The position numbers and the translations under genes were made by a program. This document shows, piece by piece, positions 26,703 through 35,725 of a stretch of DNA of 64,000 bases (positions are counted from its first letter, which is position 1; each line of letters starts with the position of its first letter). This DNA is from Streptacidiphilus pinicola (lineage in GTDB: Bacteria; Actinomycetota; Actinomycetes; Streptomycetales; Streptomycetaceae): positions 1-64,000 of the forward strand of contig NZ_QKYN01000034.1 in NCBI RefSeq assembly GCF_003258295.1. The letters are read 5' to 3'. The notes under the pieces are model-generated. The model did not search any database. It saw nothing but the letters and a program-made list of their open reading frames with translations, and was not told the origin of the DNA.

Positions 26703-27932
26703 ATGCCCTCCGCTCTGCCCGACGGCGAAGCCGTCCCCGTCGACGGTGCGCTGCCCGAGACCGCCCTCGCCGGGCTCGGTACGCGCCCCTTCGGCTTCTA
26801 CGTCCACGTGCCCTACTGCGCCACCCGCTGCGGGTACTGCGACTTCAACACCTACACCGCGACCGAGCTGCGCTCCTCCGGCGCGGTCGCGTCGCAGGAC
26901 ACCTACGCCGACCACCTCGTCGCGGAGATCCGGCTGGCCCGGCGCATCCTGGGCGACACCGACGTGCCCGTCGAGACGGTGTTCCTCGGCGGCGGCACGC
27001 CGACCCTGCTGCCCGCGCGTGACCTGGTGCGGATGCTCGGCGCGATCCGCGACGAGTTCGGGCTGGCGCCCGGCGCCGAGGTGACCACGGAGGCCAACCC
27101 GGAGTCCGTCGACCCGGCCTACCTGAGCGAGCTGCGCGAGGGCGGCTTCACCCGCCTCAGCTTCGGCATGCAGAGCGTGCGCCCGCACGTGCTCCAGCTG
27201 CTGGACCGGCACCACACCCCCGGCCGTCCGCAGGCCTGCGTCGCCGAGGCCCGCGCCGCGGGCTTCGAGCACGTCAACCTCGACCTGATCTACGGCACCC
27301 CCGGCGAGTCCGACGACGACTGGCGCGCCTCGCTGGACGCCGCGCTCACGGCCGAGCCTGACCACGTCAGCGCCTACGCGCTGATCGTCGAGGAGGGCAC
27401 CAAGCTCGCCGCCCGGATCCGCCGCGGCGAGATCCCGATGACGGACGACGACGTCCACGCCGACCGCTACCTCATCACGGAGGAGCTTCTCGGCGCCGCG
27501 GGGATGGAGTGGTACGAGGTCTCCAACTGGGCGACGACGCCCGAGGCGCGCTGCCGCCACAACGAGCTCTACTGGACCGGCGCGGACTGGTGGGGCGCCG
27601 GCCCCGGTGCGCACAGCCATGTCGGCGGGGTCCGCTGGTGGAACCGCAAGCACCCAGCCGCCTACGCGCAGGCGCTGGAGGCGGGGCAGACCCCGGCGCA
27701 GGGCCGTGAGCGGCTGGCGGACGAGGACCGCCGCGTCGAGCGGATCCTGCTGGAGCTCCGGCTCTCCGACGGCTGCCCGCTGGACCTGCTGCGCGATGCG
27801 GGCCGCAAGGCCGCCGAGCAGGCGCTCGCGGGCGGGCTGCTGGAGGCGGAGCCGTTCGCCGCCGGCCGGGCCGTGCTGACGCTGCGCGGGCGACTGCTCG
27901 CCGACGCGGTCGTCCGGGACCTCGTGGACTGA
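26703..27932 (+). CDS. hemW: Radical SAM haem chaperone HemW
   Basis: 409 residues. The radical-SAM cluster motif is YCATRCGYCDF (C39, C43, C46). Then come ETVFLGGGTPTLL, TTEANPESV, RLSFGMQSV and NLDLIYGTPGES, the HemN/HemW signature. The C-terminal HemN_C domain follows. Related proteins were once called coproporphyrinogen III oxidase-like, but HemW lacks the extra HemN residues and delivers haem to apoproteins. The N-terminal extension of about 30 residues is usual in actinobacteria. Confidence 0.92.
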   Translation: MPSALPDGEAVPVDGALPETALAGLGTRPFGFYVHVPYCATRCGYCDFNTYTATELRSSGAVASQDTYADHLVAEIRLARRILGDTDVPVETVFLGGGTPTLLPARDLVRMLGAIRDEFGLAPGAEVTTEANPESVDPAYLSELREGGFTRLSFGMQSVRPHVLQLLDRHHTPGRPQACVAEARAAGFEHVNLDLIYGTPGESDDDWRASLDAALTAEPDHVSAYALIVEEGTKLAARIRRGEIPMTDDDVHADRYLITEELLGAAGMEWYEVSNWATTPEARCRHNELYWTGADWWGAGPGAHSHVGGVRWWNRKHPAAYAQALEAGQTPAQGRERLADEDRRVERILLELRLSDGCPLDLLRDAGRKAAEQALAGGLLEAEPFAAGRAVLTLRGRLLADAVVRDLVD

Positions 27933-27956
27933 CGCGGACGCGGTAGCGTCGGCGGC

Positions 27957-28355
27957 GTGACCGCACTCGACCCGAGCGTCCTGACGGCGCTGACCCGCGC
28001 CGACTACGTCAGCCTCACCACCTACCGCAAGGACGGCACGCCGGTGGCGACCCCGGTCTGGGGCGTCGTCGACGACGGCCGGCTCTACGTGTGGACGGAG
28101 GCCGGCAGCTGGAAGGTCAAGCGGCTGCGCCGCGACCCGCGCGTCACGGTGGTGCCCTGCGACGTGCGCGGCCGGATCGCCCCGGACGCCCCCGAGGCCA
28201 CGGGCACCGGGCGCCTGCTCGACGCCGAGGGCACCGAGAAGGTGCGCCGTCTGATGGGTCGCAAGTACCTGATGTTCCGTCTGGGCGACACCTGGTCCAA
28301 CCTGACGGGCCGTCGGCGCAGGCACCCCATCGCCACCGTGGAGATCAGCTTCTGA
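27957..28355 (+). CDS. PPOX-class (pyridoxamine-oxidase-like) F420/flavin-binding protein
   Basis: 132 residues. A split beta-barrel protein: DYVSLTTYRKDGTPVATPVWGVVDDGRLYVWT, then KVKRLRRDPRVTVVPCD, RRLMGRKY and a tail ending IATVEISF. It matches the TIGR03666-type F420-binding PPOX group. It could be a deazaflavin-dependent reductase, but the substrate is unknown. The GTG start lies 24 nt after hemW, so it may be co-transcribed. Confidence 0.87.
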   Translation: MTALDPSVLTALTRADYVSLTTYRKDGTPVATPVWGVVDDGRLYVWTEAGSWKVKRLRRDPRVTVVPCDVRGRIAPDAPEATGTGRLLDAEGTEKVRRLMGRKYLMFRLGDTWSNLTGRRRRHPIATVEISF

Positions 28356-28432
28356 CCTTCCCCGCTTCGCCTGCCCTCACGGCCCGTTGATAGGCTCGCG
28401 CCTCCCTGTCGGGGCGGACGTGAGGAGGGCGG

Positions 28433-28978
28433 GTGACGGGCTGGGATCCGGCGGTCGAGCACGCCTACCACGCCTTCTTCGAGCGACACCACGCCGAACT
28501 CTCGCGACTCGCCTACCTGTTGACGGGTGAACCGGACGCCGCCGACGACCTGGCGGCGGACGCGCTGGTCGAGGTCTGGCGCCACTGGGACCGCGTCAGC
28601 GCCGCCGACTCCCCGGCGGCCTACGCCCGCGGCGTCCTCGCCAACCTGTGCCGCAACCGCCTGCGCCGCCTCGGACGCGAGCGCAGGGGCTGGCGCACGC
28701 TGTGGGATGAGAACGCTCACATCGCGCGCGGCGCCGACGTCCCCGCCGTCGTGGACGTGCGCAGCGCACTCCGGCGGCTGCCGTACCGGCGCCGCGCCTG
28801 CGTCGTGCTGCGTTACGCCTTCGACCTGTCCGAGCGGGAGACCGCGCGGGCGCTCGGGATCAGCGTCGGTACCGTGAAGAGCCAGACGTCCAGGGGCGCG
28901 GCCCAGCTGGCCGCACTCCTGCGCGGGGTGGACGGGGACGCGGACACGTGGCTGACGACGGTGGGGGAGGGGCGGTGA
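28433..28978 (+). CDS. SigE-family (ECF) RNA polymerase sigma factor
   Basis: 181 residues. Region 2 is at about 15-85 (FFERHHAELSRLAYLLTGEPDAADDLAADALVEVW) and region 4 at about 105-160 (LRRLPYRRRACVVLRYAFDLSERETARALGISVGTVKSQTSRG). It belongs to the TIGR02983 SigE-like ECF group, widespread in Streptomyces. It redirects RNA polymerase to a stress or envelope regulon. The stop overlaps the next gene's start (GTGA at 28975-28978), marking a sigma plus membrane partner pair. Confidence 0.92.
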   Translation: MTGWDPAVEHAYHAFFERHHAELSRLAYLLTGEPDAADDLAADALVEVWRHWDRVSAADSPAAYARGVLANLCRNRLRRLGRERRGWRTLWDENAHIARGADVPAVVDVRSALRRLPYRRRACVVLRYAFDLSERETARALGISVGTVKSQTSRGAAQLAALLRGVDGDADTWLTTVGEGR

Positions 28979-29619
28979 CGGAGCACCTGCGCGACGCGCT
29001 GCACGCCGAGGCCGCGCGCCACCGGCCGGACCGGGACGCCATCCTGGCCCGCGTCGCCGCCGGTCAGGACCCGGAGCGCCGCTCCCGGGCGCGAACCCGG
29101 CGCACCCCGCCGCGGTCGGCCGGTCTGGCGGCGGCGGGCGCGCTGCTCCTCGTCGCGACGGTGACCGGTACCTGGACGGCGCTCGGCCGCCACACCACCG
29201 CCACGTCGGTGGCAGCCCCCTCGGTCTCCTCCCGTCAGCAGGGGTTCCTCTGGTCGGACGGCTCCGTCGCCCCGGGCAGCGACGACTCCCGGGCGCAGAG
29301 CGAGGTCACGCTCACGACCAGGTACACCGTCAGCGCCCTCGACGTGCGGCTCCGCATCGCGCTGACGCCGGGTCTCGCCGCCACGGGACAGCGGTCCTCC
29401 GCGCAGGGCCTGGCCGTCACCGTCACCCGGCAGGGCGGCTTCCTGCTCTACGAGTGGACCCTCGGGCCGGGCACGACCCTCCCGCCGGGCACCTACACCT
29501 TCACGGCCCGGTACGACCACGCCCCCGGCCGCCGCGACGCGGGCCGGGACGACTACGCCGCGACGGCGACCGGCCACGGCCGACCGGTGTCCGTCCAAGG
29601 GGACTTCCACGGTCACTGA
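28975..29619 (+). CDS. Single-pass membrane protein, probable partner of the ECF sigma factor
   Basis: 214 residues from a GTG overlapping the sigma stop. A basic, helical cytoplasmic N-terminus (about 1-42) precedes one transmembrane helix (LAAAGALLLVATVTGTWTAL). An outer domain of about 155 residues follows, with a beta-rich look (SEVTLTTRYTVSALDVRLRI; GTYTFTARYDHAPGRRD). There is no zinc-anti-sigma HxxxCxxC motif, so it is not a classical ZAS anti-sigma. Position and topology still suggest it controls the sigma. Its end overlaps the convergent response regulator by 7 nt. Confidence 0.78.
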   Translation: MTEHLRDALHAEAARHRPDRDAILARVAAGQDPERRSRARTRRTPPRSAGLAAAGALLLVATVTGTWTALGRHTTATSVAAPSVSSRQQGFLWSDGSVAPGSDDSRAQSEVTLTTRYTVSALDVRLRIALTPGLAATGQRSSAQGLAVTVTRQGGFLLYEWTLGPGTTLPPGTYTFTARYDHAPGRRDAGRDDYAATATGHGRPVSVQGDFHGH

Positions 29620-30302
29620 TGCGGGCGCAGCAGCCCCCGGTGGAAGGCCTCGGTCACCGCTGCCGCCCGGTCGGAGACGCCGAGCTTGGCGTAGACGTTC
29701 AGCAGGTGCGACTTGACCGTCGCCTCGGTGATGAAGAGCCGGGCCGCCGCCTCCCGGTTGGTCGCGCCGGAGGAGACCAGCTGCAGGACCTCCAGCTCCC
29801 GCTGGCTCAGCGGCCCGGCGTCGGCCGGGGACGACGGCGACGGTGCGGCGGAGGCGGACGCGGGCCTGCGGACACGCTGCATCAGCAGGGCGGCCACGGA
29901 GGAGGCCAGGACGGACTCGCCGCGGGCGGTCGCCCGGACCGCGCGCAGGAGTTCGTCGCGCGGCGCGTCCTTGAGCAGGTAGCCGGAGGCGCCGGCCTCG
30001 ATCGCGGGCAGCACGTGCGCGTCGGTGTCGTACGTCGTCAGCACCAGCACCCGTGCGGCGCCGCCCCGGCGGACCAGCTCACGGATGGCCGTGACGCCGT
30101 CGGTGCCCGGCATCTGCAGGTCCATCAGGATCACGTCGGGTGCCAGCGTCTCGGCCAGCCGCAGCGCCTCGGCGCCGTCCGCGGCCTCGCCGACGACCTC
30201 GAACCCCGGCTCACGGGCGAAGAGCCCGGCCAGCCCGTCCCGGACCACCGGGTGGTCGTCGGCGACGACCAGCCTGATCGCGCGCCCGCCCGCCCCGCTC
30301 AT
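29613..30302 (-). CDS. NarL/LuxR-family response regulator
   Basis: 229 residues. The receiver domain (about 8-125) has VVADDHPVVRDGL, the phospho-acceptor Asp in DVILMDLQMPG, T in VLVLTTYD and K in YLLKDAP. A linker rich in Ala/Ser/Pro is followed by a LuxR helix-turn-helix (LSQREVLQLV-like, LFITEATVKSHLLNVYAKLGV). The ATG overlaps the kinase stop (ATGA). It pairs with the adjacent kinase. A divergent pectinase gene beyond the operon is a possible target. Confidence 0.95.
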   Translation of the reverse strand: MSGAGGRAIRLVVADDHPVVRDGLAGLFAREPGFEVVGEAADGAEALRLAETLAPDVILMDLQMPGTDGVTAIRELVRRGGAARVLVLTTYDTDAHVLPAIEAGASGYLLKDAPRDELLRAVRATARGESVLASSVAALLMQRVRRPASASAAPSPSSPADAGPLSQRELEVLQLVSSGATNREAAARLFITEATVKSHLLNVYAKLGVSDRAAAVTEAFHRGLLRPHQ

Positions 30303-31561
30303 GCGTCCTCCTCCGTCGAACCGACCGGTACCCGGGCCGAGAGGCCGGTGCCGGAGCCCGGTTCGGACTCGATCTGCAGGGTGCCCGCCACGGACTCGAT
30401 GCGCTCCCGCATCCCGACCAGCCCGAACCCGCCGTCCCGACGCGGACCGGCGGCGGCCGCCCGCGCGGGGTCGAAGCCCGCGCCGTCGTCGACCACGTCC
30501 AGCGCCACCTCGGCCTCCAGGTACGACAGGGTCAGCGCGACCCGGGAGGCGCGGGCGTGCTTGGCCACGTTGGCCAGCGCCTCCTGGGCGGTGCGCAGCA
30601 GGGCCAGCTCCGTCTCGGGGGGCAGCGGCCGGGCGGTGCCCGTCGTGGAGAGGCGGACCGGTGTGCCGTGCAGGGCGGTCCAGCGGTCGGCGACGCCGGC
30701 CAGCGCCTCGCCGAGCACCGCCGTGCGCAGCGGCTCGGGGCGCAGCGCGTGCACCGAACGCCGGGCCTCGGTCAGGCTCTCCTGCGCCAGCCGTCCGGCC
30801 GCGTCCACATGCCGGTGCCAGGCGGCGGCGTCGGCGTCCGGACCGTCGGCCGCGTGCTCGGCGGCGCGCAGTTGGGCGATGATGCCGGTGAAGCCCTGCG
30901 CGAGCGTGTCGTGGATCTCCCGCGCCATCCGGCGCCGTTCGTCCTGCACCCCCGCCTCCCGGGCCCGGGCCAGCAGTTGCTCGTGCAGGGCGGCGTTCTC
31001 CGCGAGGCTCACCTCCAGCCGCCGGTTGGCCTCCTGGATCTCGGCCAGGGCCAGCTCCCGTTCCTGCTGGTAGCGGGCGCTGCGCCGGGCGTAGAAGGCG
31101 AACCCGCACATCGGCAGGATGTTCACGAGCAGGATGGCCGCGTACTCCGTGGCGCCCACCGCGGTGCTCCTGTCCACCCCGTAGGACTGGGCGGTTCCGG
31201 CGACCGCGGCGACCACGCCCACCGCGACGGGCTCCCAGGGCCACGGGATCAGCCGGAAGGCGAAGACGTAGCAGGCTGGGGTGAAGAAGCCGAACCACGA
31301 GTCGCGGACCACCAGGACGGCGGTGATCGCCATCAGGACGACGAAGAAGACCGCCATCGTCCGGGGCCGGTCCCGCCACTCGGGGTGGAGCGTGAAGACC
31401 ACCAGGATCCACGCCGCCGTCAGTGCGCACAGCGCCAGGTCGACGGCGAGGGAGACGCCGGCGAAACCCTTGTTGGAGGCCGTCACCAGGGCCAGGAAAC
31501 CAAGGAGGGGGTAGGGCAGGACGGTCGCCCACACGGGCCACCGCCGCGTGGGATCGTCCAC
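30299..31561 (-). CDS. Sensor histidine kinase (HisKA_3 type)
   Basis: About 420 residues. Five or six transmembrane segments fill the first 150 residues, followed by a coiled-coil (EIQEANRRLEVSLAENAAL). The dimerisation box RRMAREIHDTLAQGFTGI carries the phospho-His. A HATPase domain shows the N box (EALANVAKHARAS) and G box (VDDGAGFDP, GLVGMRERIE). It is a DesK/NarX-type kinase. I prefer the GTG at 31561, which has AAGGAGG at good spacing, to the ATG at 31651. No extracellular sensor domain is evident, so it may sense the membrane itself. Confidence 0.9.
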   Translation of the reverse strand: MDDPTRRWPVWATVLPYPLLGFLALVTASNKGFAGVSLAVDLALCALTAAWILVVFTLHPEWRDRPRTMAVFFVVLMAITAVLVVRDSWFGFFTPACYVFAFRLIPWPWEPVAVGVVAAVAGTAQSYGVDRSTAVGATEYAAILLVNILPMCGFAFYARRSARYQQERELALAEIQEANRRLEVSLAENAALHEQLLARAREAGVQDERRRMAREIHDTLAQGFTGIIAQLRAAEHAADGPDADAAAWHRHVDAAGRLAQESLTEARRSVHALRPEPLRTAVLGEALAGVADRWTALHGTPVRLSTTGTARPLPPETELALLRTAQEALANVAKHARASRVALTLSYLEAEVALDVVDDGAGFDPARAAAAGPRRDGGFGLVGMRERIESVAGTLQIESEPGSGTGLSARVPVGSTEEDA

Positions 31562-31657
31562 GCCCTCCTCCTTCCCGTCTCGTGGTCGCCACCCTATCGG
31601 CGCGACGTGCACCTGACCCGGCATCACCCGCTCACCGTCGTCCGCCGTCATCCGCCG

Positions 31658-32071
31658 TCATCCGGCGGCGAAGACGCCGCGCAGGTGCCGGCCGTTCGCG
31701 ATGGCCACGACGCCCAGCAACAGCACGCCGCACAGGGCCTGTTCGACCCGCATCCAGACGGGCAGGAAACCGGGCAGGGAGGCGATGACCGCGATGGCGA
31801 CGAGCATCAGCGCCGAGGTGATCCGCAGCCGGCGGAAGGCCCCGCGGTGGCCGCGCGCGCTGCGCACCACGAAGGAGAGCATCAGCAGCGAGGCCAGCGC
31901 GACAATCCCGCCGCGGATCCAGACGGTCGAGGTGACCAGAGCGGTGTGCCCGCGCAGCAGGTAGGCGACGCCGAGCGTCGCCACGCTGAGCCCGGCGTAG
32001 GCGGTGACGAGAGTCCGCAGGCTGCGGAACGCGGCCTGGCTGCGCGGGTGGGTGATGGCTTGGGTGGTCAT
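31658..32071 (-). CDS. Small four-helix membrane protein upstream of the two-component pair
   Basis: 137 residues. Four predicted transmembrane helices (about 27-45, 54-72, 85-103, 108-126) with basic loops such as RSARGHRGAFRRLR. No family is recognised. The start ATG has GAAAGGAC upstream. It is 96 nt before the kinase on the same strand, so the three may form one operon, and it could modulate the kinase. The start was trimmed from the long frame to 32317 because that extension has no membrane or family features. Confidence 0.75.
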   Translation of the reverse strand: MTTQAITHPRSQAAFRSLRTLVTAYAGLSVATLGVAYLLRGHTALVTSTVWIRGGIVALASLLMLSFVVRSARGHRGAFRRLRITSALMLVAIAVIASLPGFLPVWMRVEQALCGVLLLGVVAIANGRHLRGVFAAG

Positions 32072-32169
32072 GGGACCAGTCCTTTCAGGGGGCTGCTCGG
32101 GCTTCTTTCGGCTCCCTTCCAGAGTCGTGAGAACGGCCCTCGCCCACATCGACCGATCCACCGGGTGCA

Positions 32170-32223
32170 CGGCTGAATCCGCCGCCCCACCGAACGGCTG
32201 ATCCGTCTCCACCGATCGGCTGA
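32170..32223. promoter_or_regulatory. Three CGGCTGA direct repeats in the divergent promoter
   Basis: CGGCTGA occurs at 32170-32176, 32195-32201 and 32217-32223. The last two are part of a 14-nt repeat, CACCGAACGGCTGA (32188-32201) and CACCGATCGGCTGA (32210-32223), 22 bp apart (two helical turns). They lie between the membrane-protein/kinase operon and the pectinase gene and look like operator sites. The remaining 261-bp gap shows no gene. Confidence 0.5.
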
Positions 32224-32332
32224 GTGGACCGCCTCCGAAAGAACTTCCGCGCGCCGGGCAACCTTTCCGCCGCGCCGGACCACCAAGAGTCGTCCCTGCC
32301 CGTCGAGCAGTACCCACCAGAGGATTGACCCG

Positions 32333-34819
32333 GTGTCACAGACCGCACGACCGTCCGCCCACCGCCGCTCCCGGCCGGCCCGCCGCCTGCTCGGGGCCGC
32401 GGCGGCCCTGACCGTAGCGGCGTCCGGAATCGCCGCGATACCGCTGTTCGCCGACGCGAGCACCGCGTCCCCCGCCGCGCACGCGCCCCGCACGCTGACC
32501 GTCGCCGCCGACGGCGGCGCACAGTACCGGACCGTGCAGGCGGCCGTGGACGCCGCCGCGGCCGGGGACACGATCAGCATCGCCAAGGGCGGCTACCACG
32601 AGACGGTGACCGTCCCGGCGAGCAAGACCGGGCTCACCCTGGTGGGCGCGACCGGCCGCGCCGCCGACGTGGTGATCAGCTACGGCAACGCCTCCGGCAC
32701 CCCCGAGCCCGGCGGCTCGACCCACGGCACCCTCGGCAGCGCGACCGCCACCTTCGCCGCGCCCGGAATGACCGTGAAGAACCTCACCATCGTCAACTCC
32801 TTCTCCAGGGCCGCGAATCCGGGAATCAAGAACACGCAGGCCGTCGCGCTCGCCGCCGAGGGCGACCGGCAGGTGTACGAGGGCGACCGCATCCTGGGCC
32901 ACCAGGACACGCTGCTGGCCTGGTCGCCGAACCCCACCGCGCAGACGCGGCAGTACTTCCGCGACGACGACATCAGCGGCGACGTCGACTTCCTCTTCGG
33001 CAACGCGACCGCGGTCTTCGACCACGACACGCTCGACGCGCGGGACGACGGCGCGGCGGCGGGCGGCGTCAATGGCGTGCTGACGGCGGCGAACACCGAG
33101 GCGTCGAAGAAGTACGGCTTCCTGATCACCGACAGCACGGTGGTCAGCAGCGCCAAGGCCGGGACATACTGGCTGGGCCGGCCGTGGCATCCGACGGCCA
33201 CGGCCGTGGCCCAGGTGGTGGTCCGGAACACCGTGCTGCCGGCGGCCGTGAAGGGTGCCGCGCCGTGGACGGACATGAGCGGCTTCTCGTGGCGCTCGGC
33301 ACGCTTCGACTCCTACGCGAACACCGGCCCGGGCGCTGCCGTGACCGCTGACAGTCCGCAGTTGACCGCCGGTCAGGCCGCGCAGTACACCACCGGGGCC
33401 TACCTCGCGGGAACCGACGGCTGGAACCCCGCCGCGACCGCCCCGAGCACCGCGCCGGCCGGGACCCTCGCCACCGGCGACGCCCGGCAGGTGAGCGAGC
33501 CGAGGGTGCCGACGACCGTCTGCGCGACCGTCACCGCCACCCTCGCGATGCCGAACCGCGTCGCGTCGGGGAGCGCCGAGGCGACCCCGCCGGACACCGG
33601 CCGGATCCAGCGGGCGCTCGACTCGTGCGCGCAGACCGGGTCCGGCACCGTCGCGGTGAAGCTGGCGGCCGCCTCCTCCCGGACGGCGTTCCTGAGCGGC
33701 CCGCTGACCGTCCACCGCGGCGAGGTGCTGCTGCTGGACCCGACCGTCACCCTCTTCGGCTCCCGCAACCCGGCGAACTACCAGGTCAGCGGCAAGCCGG
33801 CCTGCGGCACGCTCGCCTCCTCGTCGGGTGGCTGCGCGCCGCTGGTCACCGTCGCGGGCGCGAACGCGGGCATCGAGGCCGTGCGCGCGGCGAGCGGCAC
33901 CCAGGGCCGGATCGACGGCCGCGGCGACGAGACGATCCTGGGCAAGGGCACGAGCTGGTGGGGTCTGGCCACCGCCGCGCAGAAGGCGGGTGAGAACCAG
34001 AACAACCCGCGCCTGATCCAGGCCAACAACTCCGACAACTTCACCCTCTACGACGTGGACCTGGTCGACTCGCCCAACTTCCACGTGGTCTACAACGGCG
34101 GCGACGGCTTCACCGCCTGGGGTGTCCGGATCAAGACCCCGGCCACCGCCCGCAACACCGACGGCATCGACCCGGCCGGCGCCACGAACGTGACCGTCGC
34201 CGACAGCTGGATCATGGACGGGGACGACGGCGTCGCCATCAAGGGCGGCAGCGCCGCGAGCCGGAACATCACCATCGAGAACGACCACTTCTACGGCACG
34301 CACGGCATCTCGATCGGCAGCGAGACCAACAGTGGCGTCAGCAACGTCCTGGTCCGCGACAACACGGTCACCGGCACCGACGCCTACGGCAACGTCAGCG
34401 GCAGCAGCAGCGGCATCCGGATCAAGTCCTCGCCCGCCAACGGCGGCAAGGTGAGCGACGTCAGCTACCTCGACACCTGTGTCACCGCCGTGCGCGCCCC
34501 GATGGTCTTCGACACGCACTACTCGGGCGGCTCCGGCTCCTTCGTCCCCTGGTTCACCGGCATCACCGTCGAGGGCTTCCGCGCGACCGCCTCGACCTCC
34601 GGCGCGAAGTCGACCTTCGTCGGGTTGGACGCGAGTCACCCGCTCGGTCTCGCGCTGCTCGACGTCGCCTCGGACGCCACCGCGAACACCGCCGCCTACG
34701 CGGCGATCACGGCCCGCGACGACAACCTCGAGCCGTCCGGCACCGGCGTGACCGTCACGGGCGTCAGCGGGAGCGGCTCCGTGCCCTCCTGCTCGTTCCC
34801 CGCCTTCCCCGCCCTGTGA
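32333..34819 (+). CDS. Secreted bifunctional pectinesterase (CE8) - polygalacturonase (GH28) fusion
   Basis: 828 residues. A signal peptide (RRLLGAAAALTVAASGIAA, to about residue 48) is followed by a CE8 domain (about 53-365) with GGYHETV, QDT (Q191, D192), GDVDFLFGNA (D219) and LGRPW (R283). A Pro/Ala/Thr linker precedes a GH28 beta-helix (about 393-825) with NTDGID (D610), DGDDG (D631, D632), GTHG (H657) and RIK (R696, K698). CE8 removes methyl esters from pectin, and GH28 then cuts the exposed polygalacturonate. All catalytic residues known for both families are present. The start is a GTG with AGAGGA upstream. It points to growth on plant material. Confidence 0.93.
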   Translation: MSQTARPSAHRRSRPARRLLGAAAALTVAASGIAAIPLFADASTASPAAHAPRTLTVAADGGAQYRTVQAAVDAAAAGDTISIAKGGYHETVTVPASKTGLTLVGATGRAADVVISYGNASGTPEPGGSTHGTLGSATATFAAPGMTVKNLTIVNSFSRAANPGIKNTQAVALAAEGDRQVYEGDRILGHQDTLLAWSPNPTAQTRQYFRDDDISGDVDFLFGNATAVFDHDTLDARDDGAAAGGVNGVLTAANTEASKKYGFLITDSTVVSSAKAGTYWLGRPWHPTATAVAQVVVRNTVLPAAVKGAAPWTDMSGFSWRSARFDSYANTGPGAAVTADSPQLTAGQAAQYTTGAYLAGTDGWNPAATAPSTAPAGTLATGDARQVSEPRVPTTVCATVTATLAMPNRVASGSAEATPPDTGRIQRALDSCAQTGSGTVAVKLAAASSRTAFLSGPLTVHRGEVLLLDPTVTLFGSRNPANYQVSGKPACGTLASSSGGCAPLVTVAGANAGIEAVRAASGTQGRIDGRGDETILGKGTSWWGLATAAQKAGENQNNPRLIQANNSDNFTLYDVDLVDSPNFHVVYNGGDGFTAWGVRIKTPATARNTDGIDPAGATNVTVADSWIMDGDDGVAIKGGSAASRNITIENDHFYGTHGISIGSETNSGVSNVLVRDNTVTGTDAYGNVSGSSSGIRIKSSPANGGKVSDVSYLDTCVTAVRAPMVFDTHYSGGSGSFVPWFTGITVEGFRATASTSGAKSTFVGLDASHPLGLALLDVASDATANTAAYAAITARDDNLEPSGTGVTVTGVSGSGSVPSCSFPAFPAL

Positions 34820-34822
34820 CCG

Positions 34823-35653
34823 CTACTCGGGCTGGGTGACGAAGTCGATCAGCTCCTCGACCCGGCCCAGCAGGGCCGGGTCGAGGTCCCGGTACGAGCG
34901 CACCGAGCCGAGGATGCGCTTCCACGCCGCCGGGGTGTCCAGCGGCCACCCCAGCCGGGCGCAGACGCCCGTCTTCCAGTCCTCCCCGCGCGGCACCTCC
35001 GGCCACGCGGCGATGCCCACGGAGGCGGGCTTCACCGCCGCCCAGACGTCGATGTACGGGTGCCCGACCACCAGCACGTGATCGCCCGTCACCTGCGCGG
35101 CGATCCGCGCCTCCTTGGTGCCCGGCAGCAGGTGGTCCACCAGCACGCCGAGCCGCCGCCCCGGCTCCGGGGCGAACTCCGCGACGATCGCGGGCAGGTC
35201 GTCGACGCCCTCCAGGTACTCCACGACCACCCCCTCGATCCGCAGGTCGTCGCCCCAGACCCGCTCGACCAGCTCGGCGTCGTGCCGGCCCTCGACGTAG
35301 ATCCGGCTCGGCAGCGCGACCCGGGCCTTCACGCCCTGCACCGCGTTCGACCCGGACGCCGTCCGTCCCGGCCCCTGCCGGGCGACGCCCGCGGCCGGTT
35401 GCGGGCGGACCAGGGTCACCGGCTTGCCGTCCACCAGGAACCCGCGCGGCGTCAGCGGGAAGACCCGCAGCTTGCCGTGCCGGTCCTCCAGGGTGACGGT
35501 GAAGCCCTCCGCGGTCTTCTCGCAGCGCACGACCGCGCCGCAGAAGCCCGTCGTGGCCTCCTCCACCACCAGGTCCCGCTCGGCGGGCAGCTCCGGCACG
35601 GTGGAGGGGCGCTTCCAGGGCGGCGTCAGGTCCACGGCGTCGTATCGGCTCAC
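34823..35653 (-). CDS. DUF3097 family protein
   Basis: 276 residues. A conserved actinobacterial protein: SRYDAVDLTPPWKRP at the start, SRIYVEGRHDAELVERVWGDDLR in the middle (a TOPRIM-like acidic pattern E-G-x-x-D), then GVVVEYLEGVDDLP, VLVDHLLPGTKEAR and HVLVVGHPYIDVWAA. The TOPRIM-like segment may suggest nucleic-acid action, but the function is unknown. The GTG start 35653 fits the family opening. It is convergent with the pectinase, with only 3 nt between stops. Confidence 0.87.
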   Translation of the reverse strand: MSRYDAVDLTPPWKRPSTVPELPAERDLVVEEATTGFCGAVVRCEKTAEGFTVTLEDRHGKLRVFPLTPRGFLVDGKPVTLVRPQPAAGVARQGPGRTASGSNAVQGVKARVALPSRIYVEGRHDAELVERVWGDDLRIEGVVVEYLEGVDDLPAIVAEFAPEPGRRLGVLVDHLLPGTKEARIAAQVTGDHVLVVGHPYIDVWAAVKPASVGIAAWPEVPRGEDWKTGVCARLGWPLDTPAAWKRILGSVRSYRDLDPALLGRVEELIDFVTQPE

Positions 35654-35725
35654 CCGTCGATCATCGCAGAGGGGAGCGCGGGCGTGGGAACGCCCGCGCG
35701 TGTGCTGATTCGCCATCATGGACGG

